Below, one piece after another: positions 7,567-16,758 of a stretch of 22,434 nt of DNA. The notes under the pieces were generated by a model. It was not told the DNA's origin and did no database searches. It was given only the letters and a program-made list of their open reading frames with translations. A program made the translations under genes and the position numbers. Position 1 is the first letter of the stretch. Every line of letters begins with the position of its first letter. This stretch comes from CAYTID01 sp964437735 (GTDB lineage: Bacteria; Bacteroidota; Ignavibacteria; UBA10030; BY39): positions 1 through 22,434 of the forward strand of contig CAYTID010000030.1 of the NCBI GenBank assembly GCA_964437735.1, written 5' to 3'.

Positions 7567-8499
7567 ATGCGGATAATGATTACCGGGAGTAATGGTTTAT
7601 TGGGCCAAAAGATAGCGGACCTTTTTGCTCGTAGTAAAAATTATAATTTTCTCAATACTTCGATTGAGGATAAATCCTTTTTAACGAACAATAAATTAAA
7701 TTATCGAACACTCGATATAACAAACAGGAATTCTGTTCTTAAACTTGTAGATGAATTTTTACCGGATGTAATAATAAACACGGCAGCTTTGACGAATGTT
7801 GATTTATGCGAAACCGAGCGTGCGACGGCTTGGAAGCTTAATGTAACAGCTGTCGAAAACCTGGTATTTGCCGCAAAAATGGTCGGCGCAAAAATTATCC
7901 ATTTTTCAACCGATTATGTTTTTGACGGGAAAAGCGGTCCTTACTCAGAATTGGACAGACCAAATCCGCTTTCTTATTATGGCAGAACTAAACTCGCAAG
8001 TGAAAACCTTCTTCGCACAGCGGAAATTCCACATGTGATTATCAGAACGATGGTTTTGTTTGGTATAGCAAATAATGTGAAAGATAATTTTGCAGTTTGG
8101 TTGGTAAAAAATTTAGGTCAAGGAAGATCGGTCAAGGTTGTCGAAGACCAAATCTGCAATCCGACGCTTGTCGATGATTTAGCTTATTCAGTTTTAAAAA
8201 TTGTGGAATTCAAAAAGGAAGGTTTATTTCATATAGCAGGTAAAGATTTGGTAAGCAGGTACGATTTTGCATTAGCTTTGGCAAAAAAATTTAAATCAGA
8301 TAAAAAATTAATTATCCCGATAAAAACTCAAATTCTCAAACAACCTGCTCCACGACCAATGAAATCAGGATTTATTATATTAAAAGCTGAAACCGGTTTA
8401 AATCTGAAAATGTCAGGCGTTGAGCAGGGTTTGACGGTGTTCTACAATCAATACATGAACTCAAAAAACGATTGTTATAAGAAAGGAATTATAATATAA
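7567..8499 (+). CDS. rmlD: RmlD-like NAD(P)-dependent sugar reductase (dTDP-4-dehydrorhamnose reductase family)
   Basis: Extended short-chain dehydrogenase of the RmlD family, which reduces dTDP-4-keto-rhamnose to dTDP-rhamnose in the best-known members. The 310-residue protein shows the Rossmann motif TGSNGLLGQ (6-14), the cofactor strand NTAALTNVDLCE, FSTDYVFDGKSGPYSE (113-128) with catalytic Thr115, and SYYGRTK (136-142) with the YxxxK pair Tyr138 and Lys142. Start: ATG at 7567, seven bases after GAGG at 7556-7559. A TTG one codon earlier is also open. Its stop overlaps the serS start by one base (TAATG). No rmlA, rmlB or rmlC is nearby, so the exact nucleotide-sugar substrate is uncertain; a MAT2B-like or other reductase role is possible. 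Confidence 0.78.
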   Translation: MRIMITGSNGLLGQKIADLFARSKNYNFLNTSIEDKSFLTNNKLNYRTLDITNRNSVLKLVDEFLPDVIINTAALTNVDLCETERATAWKLNVTAVENLVFAAKMVGAKIIHFSTDYVFDGKSGPYSELDRPNPLSYYGRTKLASENLLRTAEIPHVIIRTMVLFGIANNVKDNFAVWLVKNLGQGRSVKVVEDQICNPTLVDDLAYSVLKIVEFKKEGLFHIAGKDLVSRYDFALALAKKFKSDKKLIIPIKTQILKQPAPRPMKSGFIILKAETGLNLKMSGVEQGLTVFYNQYMNSKNDCYKKGIII

Positions 8500-9761
8500 T
8501 GCTGGATATTAAATTTATACGCGAGCATACGCAAATAGTAAAAGATGGAATCCGGAAAAAAGGCGACATCGACAATATCGATAAGATTTTAGAATTAGAC
8601 GAGAAGCGAAGAAATATCATACAGGTAGTTGAAGCTCTTAAAAGCAGGCGTAATACTGTTTCCGAACAAATTGCGGTTACAAAAAAATCGGGAGGAGATG
8701 CAAGTACAGTTATTGCCGAAATGAATAAAGTTAAAGACGATATAAAATCGCTCGATGATGAGTTAAAAATGATTGAAACCGATTTTCATAAATTGTTATT
8801 GACAGTTCCGAATGTTCCACATCCGTCGGTTCCTGAAGGCAAAAAACCGGAGGATAATAAAATCATTTTCTCATGGGGAAAGGAAAATGAAATTGATTTC
8901 GAACCAAAACCTCACTGGATTTTAGCGGAAAAACTCGGTATTATAGATTTTGAGATGGGTGTGAAGGTTACCGGTGCAGGATTTCCTGTTTATAAAAATA
9001 AAGGGGCAAAACTTCAGAGAGCGTTAATAAACTTCTTTCTCGACGAAGCTCAGAAACACGGATACGCGGAAGTACAACCGCCATTAATGATAAACACAGC
9101 CAGCGCAACAGGAACAGGACAATTACCGGATAAAGAGGATTTAATGTATGTCGTTGACCGGGATGAATTATTTCTCGTTCCGACAGCAGAAGTTCCGGTA
9201 ACAAATTTTCACCGTGACGATATTTTATCCGAAAAAAATCTTCCGATAAAATATTGTGCTTACACACCTTGTTTCCGTCGCGAGGCGGGTTCTTACGGAA
9301 AAGATGTTCGTGGTTTAAACCGACTGCACCAATTCGATAAAGTTGAACTGGTAAAATTCGTTCATCCTGCAACATCTTACAACGAAATGGACGGGCTGAG
9401 GTCCGACGCTGAGGAGCTTCTTCAAAAACTGAATCTTCCATACAGAACCTTATTGATGTGCACGGGTGATATGGGATTTACACAAGCAAAAAAATTCGAT
9501 CTGGAAGTTTGGGCAATCGGACAAAAACGCTGGCTAGAAGTTTCTTCAATCAGCAATTTTGAAGCTTTTCAGGCTCGGAGAATTAATGTCCGCTTCAGAA
9601 CCGAAGGTGAAAAACCCGAATTTGTTCACACGATTAATGGTTCCGGTTTGGCATTACCGCGGGTTGTTGCCGCAATTCTGGAAAATTATCAGACGCCCGA
9701 CGGCAAAGTTATAATTCCAAAAGTATTGCATCATTACACAGGATTTGAAATTATTGAATAA
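8499..9761 (+). CDS. serS: Seryl-tRNA synthetase
   Basis: Charges tRNA-Ser (and tRNA-Sec where present). The 420-residue protein has the long N-terminal antiparallel coiled-coil arm (about 30-100, rich in Lys/Glu/Asp) that grips the tRNA variable arm. The class II core follows: VPTAEVPVTNF (227-237) with the serine-binding TAE, motif 2 CFRREAGSYGKDVRGLNRLH (258-277), and motif 3 NGSGLALPRVVAAILENYQT (380-399) with its ATP-binding Arg. Length matches bacterial SerRS (about 425). The ATG at 8499 overlaps the preceding stop by one base, and AAAGGA at 8482-8487 is the ribosome-binding site. It appears to close the dap-containing operon; 45 bp separate it from the ABC genes. Confidence 0.97.
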   Translation: MLDIKFIREHTQIVKDGIRKKGDIDNIDKILELDEKRRNIIQVVEALKSRRNTVSEQIAVTKKSGGDASTVIAEMNKVKDDIKSLDDELKMIETDFHKLLLTVPNVPHPSVPEGKKPEDNKIIFSWGKENEIDFEPKPHWILAEKLGIIDFEMGVKVTGAGFPVYKNKGAKLQRALINFFLDEAQKHGYAEVQPPLMINTASATGTGQLPDKEDLMYVVDRDELFLVPTAEVPVTNFHRDDILSEKNLPIKYCAYTPCFRREAGSYGKDVRGLNRLHQFDKVELVKFVHPATSYNEMDGLRSDAEELLQKLNLPYRTLLMCTGDMGFTQAKKFDLEVWAIGQKRWLEVSSISNFEAFQARRINVRFRTEGEKPEFVHTINGSGLALPRVVAAILENYQTPDGKVIIPKVLHHYTGFEIIE

Positions 9762-9806
9762 ATTTTTCTGTGACATATTTCAAAGAGTTTCTGAAAAATG
9801 TGATTT

Positions 9807-11567
9807 ATGAAATATTTACTGAGATTATTTCCTTATCTTGCAAAATATAAAAAAACTCTCCTTTACGGGTTTCTCGCCATTATATGCAGCAATATCTTCA
9901 CAGTCATACAACCCCACTACATAGGTAAGGCGATTGATGATTTAAAGGTGGGTCTGGAGTCCGGTAATTTGGATTCCTCAGATTTGCTCTTCTATGCAGC
10001 CCTAATTGTGCTTTTTACATTGTTCGCGGGTATGTTTTCGTATTTTACTCGACAAACTATTATAGTTGTTTCACGGCGGGTAGAATATGATCTGAGGAAT
10101 AGTTTCCTTTCTCATATCCAAAAATTACCCCATTCATTTTTTCAAAACACACCTACGGGCGATTTGATGGCTCATGCCACCAACGACATCAGCGCAGTAC
10201 GGAATGTAGCCGGTCCCGGCATAATGTATCCCGCCGACACAATCGTTACACTCATTATGGTGCTGACTATGATGATTTATAAAGACTGGAGCTTAACATT
10301 GCTGGCGTTGATTCCTCTTCCGTTTGTTTCATATGCAGTATATAAATTGGGGAAAATGATTAATGTAAAATTTCAGGCGCGTCAGGAACAATATTCAAAA
10401 CTAACTACTAAAGCTCAGGAAAACTTGTCAGGTATCAGAGTAGTGAAAGCGTATGTTCGAGAAGAATATGAAATCGAAACATTTCGTTCATTGAGTTGGG
10501 AATACCTGAAAAAAAATCTGGAACTCGCGAAAGTGCAGTCCATAATTTGGCCCACGATGTTTTTGCTTGTCGGATTATCTCTCGTTATATCGATATACTT
10601 CGGAGGAGTGAAAGTTATTAATGGAGGGATGACGATTGGAACATTAACTGCTTTTTTTGCTTATCTGGTAATGTTAATCTGGCCCATGATCGCATTTGGA
10701 TGGGTTACGAATATCTGGCAACAAGGGGCGGCATCTATGAGAAGATTGGCAAAAATATTAGATACTGAACCGGATATTAAAAATACAAATTCAACCGATT
10801 ATACAATTTCAAAACTACATGGTACAATTGAATTTAGAAACGTAAATTTTTCACACAAATATTCGGGCAGTCCGACTTTAGAAAACATTAATCTTAAAAT
10901 TGGTAAAGGACAAACTGTAGCTATTGTAGGGTATACCGGATCGGGTAAGTCAACACTGATTAATTTAATTCCGCGTCTGTATGAAATAACTTCCGGAGAA
11001 TTGCTGATTGACGGAGTGGATATTAAGAAGATTCCACTGGAGGTATTGCGGTCTGAAATTGGATATGTTCCTCAGGAAACTTTTCTTTTCTCGGATACCA
11101 TATCCAAAAATATTTTTTACGGAGTTGATATTGAAGACGCAGGGAAATTATCGGAATCCGCTGAAATATCACAAATTAACAAAGATATTTCAGAATTTCC
11201 AAAACAGTTTGAAACGTTTATCGGAGAACGGGGGATAACACTTTCCGGTGGACAAAAACAGCGTACCGGTATTGCTAGAGCTCTTATTAAAGATCCGAAA
11301 ATATTAATTTTGGATGACTCATTGTCTGCAGTAGATACACATACTGAAGAAAAAATACTGACCCGTTTGAAACGTGTTATGAAAGAAAGAACAAGTATTA
11401 TTATAAGCCATCGTATCTCAACCGTTAAAGATGCGGACCTTATAATCGTCCTTGAAAAAGGTAAAATAGTCGAACAAGGAACGCATGATTTCCTTGTATC
11501 TCATGATGGAATATATGCTGATTTATATTACAAGCAATTACTGGAAGAAGAATTGGAAAAGCTATAA
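9807..11567 (+). CDS. ABC exporter half-transporter, subunit with degenerate ATPase site
   Basis: A 586-residue inner-membrane protein with six predicted TM helices in the first 310 residues (for example around 15-37, 60-80, 140-160, 163-185, 248-266 and 275-300), fused to a nucleotide-binding domain. The NBD has Walker A GYTGSGKST (375-383), Q-loop VPQET, signature LSGGQ (479-483), Walker B ILILDD and the H-loop His535. The residue after the Walker B Asp503 is Asp504, where active ABC ATPases have the catalytic Glu. This is the signature of the degenerate subunit of heterodimeric exporters such as TM287/288, BmrCD and LmrCD. The partner is the next gene. Substrate is unknown: drugs, lipids or peptides are all possible, and the lipid A locus downstream does not prove an MsbA role. 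No clear Shine-Dalgarno precedes the ATG. Confidence 0.9.
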   Translation: MKYLLRLFPYLAKYKKTLLYGFLAIICSNIFTVIQPHYIGKAIDDLKVGLESGNLDSSDLLFYAALIVLFTLFAGMFSYFTRQTIIVVSRRVEYDLRNSFLSHIQKLPHSFFQNTPTGDLMAHATNDISAVRNVAGPGIMYPADTIVTLIMVLTMMIYKDWSLTLLALIPLPFVSYAVYKLGKMINVKFQARQEQYSKLTTKAQENLSGIRVVKAYVREEYEIETFRSLSWEYLKKNLELAKVQSIIWPTMFLLVGLSLVISIYFGGVKVINGGMTIGTLTAFFAYLVMLIWPMIAFGWVTNIWQQGAASMRRLAKILDTEPDIKNTNSTDYTISKLHGTIEFRNVNFSHKYSGSPTLENINLKIGKGQTVAIVGYTGSGKSTLINLIPRLYEITSGELLIDGVDIKKIPLEVLRSEIGYVPQETFLFSDTISKNIFYGVDIEDAGKLSESAEISQINKDISEFPKQFETFIGERGITLSGGQKQRTGIARALIKDPKILILDDSLSAVDTHTEEKILTRLKRVMKERTSIIISHRISTVKDADLIIVLEKGKIVEQGTHDFLVSHDGIYADLYYKQLLEEELEKL

Positions 11568-11623
11568 TAATGAAGTCACCCTTTTTACGTTTTACTTTTG
11601 AATTTTAATATTTTAATAGTTTT

Positions 11624-13420
11624 ATGCAGGAAGAAGAAATATTAGGTAAAGCCTACGATACCCGTTTGATGAAACGGCTGCTTAAAATACTAAAACCAAA
11701 CAGATGGTTTGTTTTACTCGGTGTATTATTAAGTTTGCTTGTTTCGGCAATGGAAGCAGTACGTCCGTATTTTACAAAAATTGCAGTCGATGTAAATATT
11801 GCTGAACAAGACAAGACCGGACTGCTGATTACTGTGTTGTTGTTTTTTGCTGTATTAATCGTCCGAGGTATTCTCCAGTATTTTAATGTTTATTTGACTC
11901 AGTGGATTGGTCAACGGGCGATATTTGACCTGAGGATGGATATATTTTCTCATTTACAGAAATTAAACGTAAAATTTTTTGATAAAAATCCAGTAGGACG
12001 ATTGATTACAAGAGTTACGAATGACGTTGAAGTTTTGAACGAACTATTTTCATCGGGAATCGTGATGGTGTTCACCGACATTTTTACGATTATTGGAATT
12101 TTAATTTTTATGTTTTTGATGAATTGGCAATTGGCGTTGATTTCAATCAGTGTTTTGCCTATTCTTTTTTATGCTACATTTTTGTTCAGAAGAAAAGCCC
12201 GTGAAACCTACCGCGACGTTCGCCTTCAATTAGCCAGAATAAACAGTTTTATGCAGGAACATATCACAGGCATGCTTGTTGACCAGATATTTAATAGAGA
12301 ACAAAAATCTTTTGATAAATTTTCCGATATAAACGCTGCTCACCGTGATTCAAACATTAAATCCATTTTTTATTATGCGCTGTTTTACCCGGGTGTCGAA
12401 TTAATAGGCGCTATTGCTGTCGGATTAATTATCTGGTACTCAGGAGTCGAGGCGTTGACAGGAGCAGTAACCATAGGGACTGTGATGGCATTCTTTCAAT
12501 TTAACGAAATGTTCTGGCGACCTATACGGGATTTATCGGAGAAGTACAATATTATGCAAACCGCCATGGCTTCTTCGGAGCGAATATTTAAACTCCTTGA
12601 CGATAAGTCCTTTATAAGCAATCCGGTTACTCCTTCATTTTTGCGCGACGTCAGAGGTGAGATAGAATTTAAAAATGTTTGGTTTTCATACAATTCCGCT
12701 GAAGATGGTTCCGGTGATGACAACTGGGTTCTAAAAAACATTTCTTTTAAAATTAATCCGGGAGAAACTGCTGCCTTTGTCGGGCATACGGGCGCGGGGA
12801 AAACAACCATCATAAATCTAATATCAAGATTGTATGAAATTCAAAAAGGTGAAATATTCGTCGACGGGATTGATATAAGAAATTATAATTTGGAAGATTT
12901 AAGAAGAGTAATTTCAGTTGTTCATCAGGAAGTATTTTTATTTTCAGGCGACATCAAATCGAACATTAATTTAGGAAACAGTAAAATTAAAATTGACAGG
13001 GTAAAAGCGGCGGCAAGAGTGGTCGGACTCGATAAATTCATCGAAACTCTTCCGGACAGATATCGGGAAGAAGTGAAAGAACGGGGTGCGACACTTTCGG
13101 TCGGACAAAAGCAGTTGATTTCATTTGCCAGAGCGCTCGCATTCAATCCCAAAATATTATTTCTTGATGAAGCAACATCAAGCGTTGACACTGAAACGGA
13201 ATTGCTTATACAAAGTGCGATTCAGAAATTGCTGAAAGGAAGATCGGCAATTGTAATTGCTCACAGACTCTCGACCATTCAAAGAGTCAATAAAATAATT
13301 GTTATGCATAAGGGTGAGATCCGGGAAATGGGTACGCATCAGGAACTACTCGCATTAGGCGGAATTTATTATAAATTGTATCAGTTGCAGTATAAAGATC
13401 AAGAGTTATTACAGAACTAA
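11624..13420 (+). CDS. ABC exporter half-transporter, catalytic partner subunit
   Basis: A 598-residue membrane-ATPase fusion paralogous to the preceding gene, with six TM helices within about residues 28-310 and an NBD from about 345. The NBD has Walker A GHTGAGKTT (387-395), Walker B ILFLDE (511-516) with an intact catalytic Glu516, and H-loop His547. Its signature motif is LSVGQ (491-495) rather than LSGGQ. In a heterodimer this altered signature faces the degenerate Walker B of the first subunit. Its own intact Walker A/B would pair with the LSGGQ of the first subunit, giving one dead and one active ATP site, as in TM288. It lies 56 bp after its partner, and the next gene begins 114 bp later. 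Transport substrate is unknown. Confidence 0.9.
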   Translation: MQEEEILGKAYDTRLMKRLLKILKPNRWFVLLGVLLSLLVSAMEAVRPYFTKIAVDVNIAEQDKTGLLITVLLFFAVLIVRGILQYFNVYLTQWIGQRAIFDLRMDIFSHLQKLNVKFFDKNPVGRLITRVTNDVEVLNELFSSGIVMVFTDIFTIIGILIFMFLMNWQLALISISVLPILFYATFLFRRKARETYRDVRLQLARINSFMQEHITGMLVDQIFNREQKSFDKFSDINAAHRDSNIKSIFYYALFYPGVELIGAIAVGLIIWYSGVEALTGAVTIGTVMAFFQFNEMFWRPIRDLSEKYNIMQTAMASSERIFKLLDDKSFISNPVTPSFLRDVRGEIEFKNVWFSYNSAEDGSGDDNWVLKNISFKINPGETAAFVGHTGAGKTTIINLISRLYEIQKGEIFVDGIDIRNYNLEDLRRVISVVHQEVFLFSGDIKSNINLGNSKIKIDRVKAAARVVGLDKFIETLPDRYREEVKERGATLSVGQKQLISFARALAFNPKILFLDEATSSVDTETELLIQSAIQKLLKGRSAIVIAHRLSTIQRVNKIIVMHKGEIREMGTHQELLALGGIYYKLYQLQYKDQELLQN

Positions 13421-13425
13421 TAATT

Positions 13426-13462
13426 CCCATAACTCTTTAAAAATCAACCATTTTTAAGGGAT
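13426..13462 (+). repeat. AT-rich hairpin downstream of the ABC exporter genes
   Basis: TTAAAAAT (13437-13444) and ATTTTTAA (13450-13457) form a perfect 8-bp inverted repeat around the loop CAACC. CCC at 13426-13428 and GGG at 13458-13460 could extend it after an internal loop. It lies between the exporter stop and the uppS promoter, where a terminator is expected. The stem is all A/T and no uninterrupted U-tract follows, so function as an intrinsic terminator is doubtful. Confidence 0.3.
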
Positions 13463-13466
13463 TTTC

Positions 13467-13497
13467 TTGACTTTCTTTTCAAAATAAGTTAAATTTG
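13467..13497 (+). promoter_or_regulatory. Bacteroidota-type -33/-7 promoter for the uppS-bamA-lpx operon
   Basis: TTGACT at 13467-13472 and TAAATTTG at 13490-13497 match the TTG and TAnnTTTG boxes used by the primary sigma factor of Bacteroidota. Twenty bases lie between TTG and TAnnTTTG, within the usual range. Read as a sigma-70 promoter it is TTGACT-N17-TAAATT, also acceptable. The predicted transcription start, near 13503, leaves a leader of about 30 nt before the TTG start of uppS at 13535. It sits in the only sizeable gap (114 bp) between the ABC exporter and the envelope gene cluster. Confidence 0.62.
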
Positions 13498-13534
13498 ATA
13501 TGTATTTTTCAAAACTGAGAACCGAATAATATAA

Positions 13535-14323
13535 TTGCCCACTTCAAATAAAAAAAATATCGAACCTGACAAAAAAAAACAGGAAATATTAAAACAATCC
13601 GGTGAAATTCCCGTACATATAGCCGTTATTATGGATGGCAATGGCAGATGGGCTCAAAATCGAAATTTACCCCGAATCGCCGGACACAATGAAGGCGTTG
13701 AATCTGTTCGTGATGCTGTTAGCGCATGTGCACAATTAGGCGTAAAATATTTGACTCTTTACGCCTTCTCAACCGAAAATTGGAAACGTCCTAAAGACGA
13801 AGTATCATTATTAATGAGACTTCTGATGAAGGCTTTGCGCAATGAAGCCGATAAGCTTCACCAGAATAATGTCAGACTACGTGTTATAGGTGATATTTCA
13901 AGACTACCGGTCGAAGTACAGAATGAGTTACTCGATGCGATAATAAAAACGCAAAATAATACCGGACTAAACCTTCTTTTAGCTCTAAATTACAGCGGAA
14001 GATGGGATATTGTCAACTCAATTAAAAAAATTGCGCTTGATGTCAAATCAGGAATTATATCGGAAGAAATGATAAACGAGGATATGGTTATCAAATATCT
14101 TTCGACACAAGGATTACCCGACCCTGATTTATTGATACGGACAAGCGGTGAATACCGTATCAGCAATTTTTTATTATGGCAGTTAGCTTATACAGAAATA
14201 TATATTACAAAATTAAATTGGCCTGAATTCAGAAGAAACGAATTATACGATGCTATCAGTGAATTTCAAAAGCGCGAACGAAGATTCGGAATGACAGGGA
14301 ACCAAATTATTAAAAAAAAGTAA
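13535..14323 (+). CDS. uppS: Undecaprenyl diphosphate synthase (cis-prenyltransferase)
   Basis: Adds eight cis isoprene units to farnesyl diphosphate to make the C55 carrier for peptidoglycan and O-antigen synthesis. The 262-residue protein has IAVIMDGNGRWAQ (29-41) with the Mg-binding catalytic Asp34, then RIAGHNEGVE, YAFSTENWKRP (76-86) and LALNYSGRWDIV. DLLIRTSGEYRISNFLLWQ (198-216) carries Arg202 and Arg208, which bind the isopentenyl diphosphate. The frame upstream is closed by a TAA ending at 13534, so TTG at 13535 is the only usable start before the conserved core. The first 22 residues are a Lys-rich tail outside the fold. It heads the envelope cluster; bamA follows after 13 bp. In E. 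coli the cdsA and rseP genes lie between uppS and bamA, and here they do not. Confidence 0.95.
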   Translation: MPTSNKKNIEPDKKKQEILKQSGEIPVHIAVIMDGNGRWAQNRNLPRIAGHNEGVESVRDAVSACAQLGVKYLTLYAFSTENWKRPKDEVSLLMRLLMKALRNEADKLHQNNVRLRVIGDISRLPVEVQNELLDAIIKTQNNTGLNLLLALNYSGRWDIVNSIKKIALDVKSGIISEEMINEDMVIKYLSTQGLPDPDLLIRTSGEYRISNFLLWQLAYTEIYITKLNWPEFRRNELYDAISEFQKRERRFGMTGNQIIKKK

Positions 14324-14336
14324 AAATTTTTAATTC

Positions 14337-16709
14337 ATGAATATCAAAAAAAGAATCGTTACAGTTTGTTTGTCAATTATCATATTGTTTGGCTTGTCGA
14401 ATGCACAATCGTATCGACAGGAAGTTTTTAAAATTTTGGGAGTTTCGGTGGAAGGAAATACCACAGCCGATGCAGGAGCGGTTATTGCCAACTCCGGGCT
14501 GCGTGTCGGATCAGAATTAGCCATTCCGGGTGATCAGATTCGTCAGGCAATGCAGCGTCTTTGGGGATTAAGATTGTTTGAAGATATTCAGATAATGATT
14601 GAAACTCAAGTAGAAGACGGTGTGTATCTCCTTATTCAAGTAAAAGAATATCCAAGACTTGAAAAAATTGAATATGTCGGGAATGACGACCTTGACGAAG
14701 AAGACCTTGGTAAAAAAGTTACAATATCCAAGGGACAGATTCTGACTCCTCAGGAAATTTTAAAAATGACCAATGCATTTAAAGAATTATATGAGGAAGA
14801 AGGTCTGATTCTTGCAGATCTAAAATCGGAAACAATTATTGCCGACAAAGAAAAACCAAACCGTGTAGTTCTACGATTTAATATTAATGAAGGAAAGAAA
14901 ATTAAGATTAAAAATATAATCGTAGAAGGAAACGAAGCATACGGAGATGGAAAAATCCGCGGAGAGATGGAAGATACAAAAGAAAAAATTTGGTGGATGT
15001 TCTGGCGTAAAGCGAGATTTGAAAAAGGTAAATACGAAGAAGATAAAAAGAAAATAATAAATTTTTATAAGAAAAACGGTTATTTGGATGCCGAAATTAC
15101 TTCCGATTCAATGTGGTACGATGAGTCTAAAAGAAATTTGAATATAATGCTAAATATCTATGAAGGAAATCAATATAAGATTAGAAACATTACTTGGCAC
15201 GGAAATACAGTTTACCCCTCAACTTTACTCGCACAACGCTTAGGTTTCTTTAAAGGTGATGTTTATAACGTTGAGAAATTCGAAAAAAATTTAAGGGGAA
15301 ATGAAGATCAAACAGACGTTGCATCAGTTTACCTTGACAACGGTTATCTAACTTTCTCTCTCGATCCCGAAGAAAAAAGAATAACCCCCGACAGTGTAGA
15401 TATCGATATTCGTGTTTATGAAAGAAACCAGTTTCGTTTAGCAAGGGTGGATATTAAAGGAAACACCAAAACGATGGAAAAAGTAATCCGGCGTGAATTA
15501 TTCACAGTTCCGGGAGATTATTTTAGTCGCGCGGCTATAATCAGAAGCATAAGACAGTTGACTCAGTTAAATTATTTTAATCCAGAAAAAATTAGACCGG
15601 ACTACAAATTATTTGACGAAAAGACGGTGAATCTGTCATATGAAGTTGAAGAAAAATCATCCGATAACATAAATGCGTCCGTAGGTTATAGCGGTGCATT
15701 TGGTGTTACGGGCGCTCTGGGATTTACAATTAATAACTTTGATATTAAAAATCCGTTGAGCGGCGGAGCCGGACAAATTTTGAATTTTGAATGGCAATTC
15801 GGAGAAGGCGCAAGGTTCAGAACCTTTTCCCTTGGTTTTACTGAACCGTGGCTTTTCGATACACCAACAGCTTTTGGCGTAACATTATTCGATACGCGCC
15901 AAATATATTTTTACGATCTGAGACAAACAGGCGGATCGATTCGTTTAGGCAGAAGGTTTAAATTCCCGGACGATTTTTTCAGAGGTGATTGGATAACACG
16001 TTTTCAGATCAATGATGTCCTTGATGGCGCAGGAATTTATCTTGAAGGGCAAACGAGTCAGTATAGTATTACACAAATTATCTCACGTAACAGTACCGAT
16101 AATCCAATTTTTCCGGCAACAGGATCGAGCTTCGCATTATCAACAGAGATTTCAGGCGGCCCTTTGTTACCCGGGAATGTTGATTATCACAAATGGATTT
16201 TTACCGGTGATTGGTATACTCCATTATTTGGTACTCCCAAATTGGTTTTGTATACAAGCGCCCAATTAGGATTCTTAGACGGATTTAAAAGAAATTCTAA
16301 TATTCCACCCATAGAATTTTTCTTTATGGGAGGAACAGGACTCGGTTTCGTGTCGACAACTCCATTAAGAGGATATGACGACAGAGCCATTGGACCGAAA
16401 GGAGACCGTGATCAAATCATAGGTGGAAAAGCAATGGGTAAATATACGGCTGAGTTACGGTATTCTGTAACGCTTAATCCTATGCCGATATATGTACTGG
16501 CTTTTGCCGAAGCGGGGAATGTTTATGAAAATCTGAACAAGATTGATTTCCAGAATTTAAAACGCAGCCTCGGATTTGGTGCCAGAATATTAATCCAGCC
16601 GATTGGAATGGTCGGGTTCGATTACGGCTTTGGTGCAGATGATGTTTTACCAAAAGATGGTAAACGTGACGGTTGGAAATTTCATTTCCAGTTTGGAAGA
16701 GGATTTTAA
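14337..16709 (+). CDS. bamA: Outer-membrane protein assembly factor BamA
   Basis: Core of the BAM complex that folds beta-barrel proteins into the outer membrane. The 790-residue precursor has a Sec signal peptide (basic MNIKKR, hydrophobic core, SNA|Q cleavage after about residue 23). About five POTRA domains follow in the periplasm, roughly 28-104, 105-182, 183-273, 274-358 and 359-440. Several begin with a recognisable IxxVxxxGN-type strand (VSVEGNTTA, IIVEGNEA, ITWHGNTV, VDIKGNTKT). A C-terminal Omp85 barrel runs from about 445 to 790. The barrel contains the L6-loop motif RGYDDRAIGP (678-687), equivalent to the conserved VRGF/Y loop, and ends FQFGRGF with a terminal Phe as in the beta-signal. 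Gene order uppS-bamA-skp-lpx supports BamA over TamA. Confidence 0.96.
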   Translation: MNIKKRIVTVCLSIIILFGLSNAQSYRQEVFKILGVSVEGNTTADAGAVIANSGLRVGSELAIPGDQIRQAMQRLWGLRLFEDIQIMIETQVEDGVYLLIQVKEYPRLEKIEYVGNDDLDEEDLGKKVTISKGQILTPQEILKMTNAFKELYEEEGLILADLKSETIIADKEKPNRVVLRFNINEGKKIKIKNIIVEGNEAYGDGKIRGEMEDTKEKIWWMFWRKARFEKGKYEEDKKKIINFYKKNGYLDAEITSDSMWYDESKRNLNIMLNIYEGNQYKIRNITWHGNTVYPSTLLAQRLGFFKGDVYNVEKFEKNLRGNEDQTDVASVYLDNGYLTFSLDPEEKRITPDSVDIDIRVYERNQFRLARVDIKGNTKTMEKVIRRELFTVPGDYFSRAAIIRSIRQLTQLNYFNPEKIRPDYKLFDEKTVNLSYEVEEKSSDNINASVGYSGAFGVTGALGFTINNFDIKNPLSGGAGQILNFEWQFGEGARFRTFSLGFTEPWLFDTPTAFGVTLFDTRQIYFYDLRQTGGSIRLGRRFKFPDDFFRGDWITRFQINDVLDGAGIYLEGQTSQYSITQIISRNSTDNPIFPATGSSFALSTEISGGPLLPGNVDYHKWIFTGDWYTPLFGTPKLVLYTSAQLGFLDGFKRNSNIPPIEFFFMGGTGLGFVSTTPLRGYDDRAIGPKGDRDQIIGGKAMGKYTAELRYSVTLNPMPIYVLAFAEAGNVYENLNKIDFQNLKRSLGFGARILIQPIGMVGFDYGFGADDVLPKDGKRDGWKFHFQFGRGF

Positions 16710-16758
16710 AAAAAAGTAAAATATAATTAAAACAAATCAAAAATAATAAGAGGTTAAA

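Noticed and set aside
8968..9441. 157-codon minus-strand open frame inside serS
   Set aside because: It lies opposite conserved seryl-tRNA synthetase motifs, has an unusual Arg/His-rich composition and resembles no family I know. It is a shadow of the real gene.
11593..11600. TACTTTTG as a promoter for the second ABC gene
   Set aside because: It matches TAnnTTTG, but no TTG lies 17-23 bp upstream, and the two exporter subunits need balanced expression from one transcript.
14320..14336. AAAAATTTTT palindrome between uppS and bamA as a terminator
   Set aside because: It is a short A/T palindrome with no loop or GC stem, and the 13-bp spacing argues for co-transcription.
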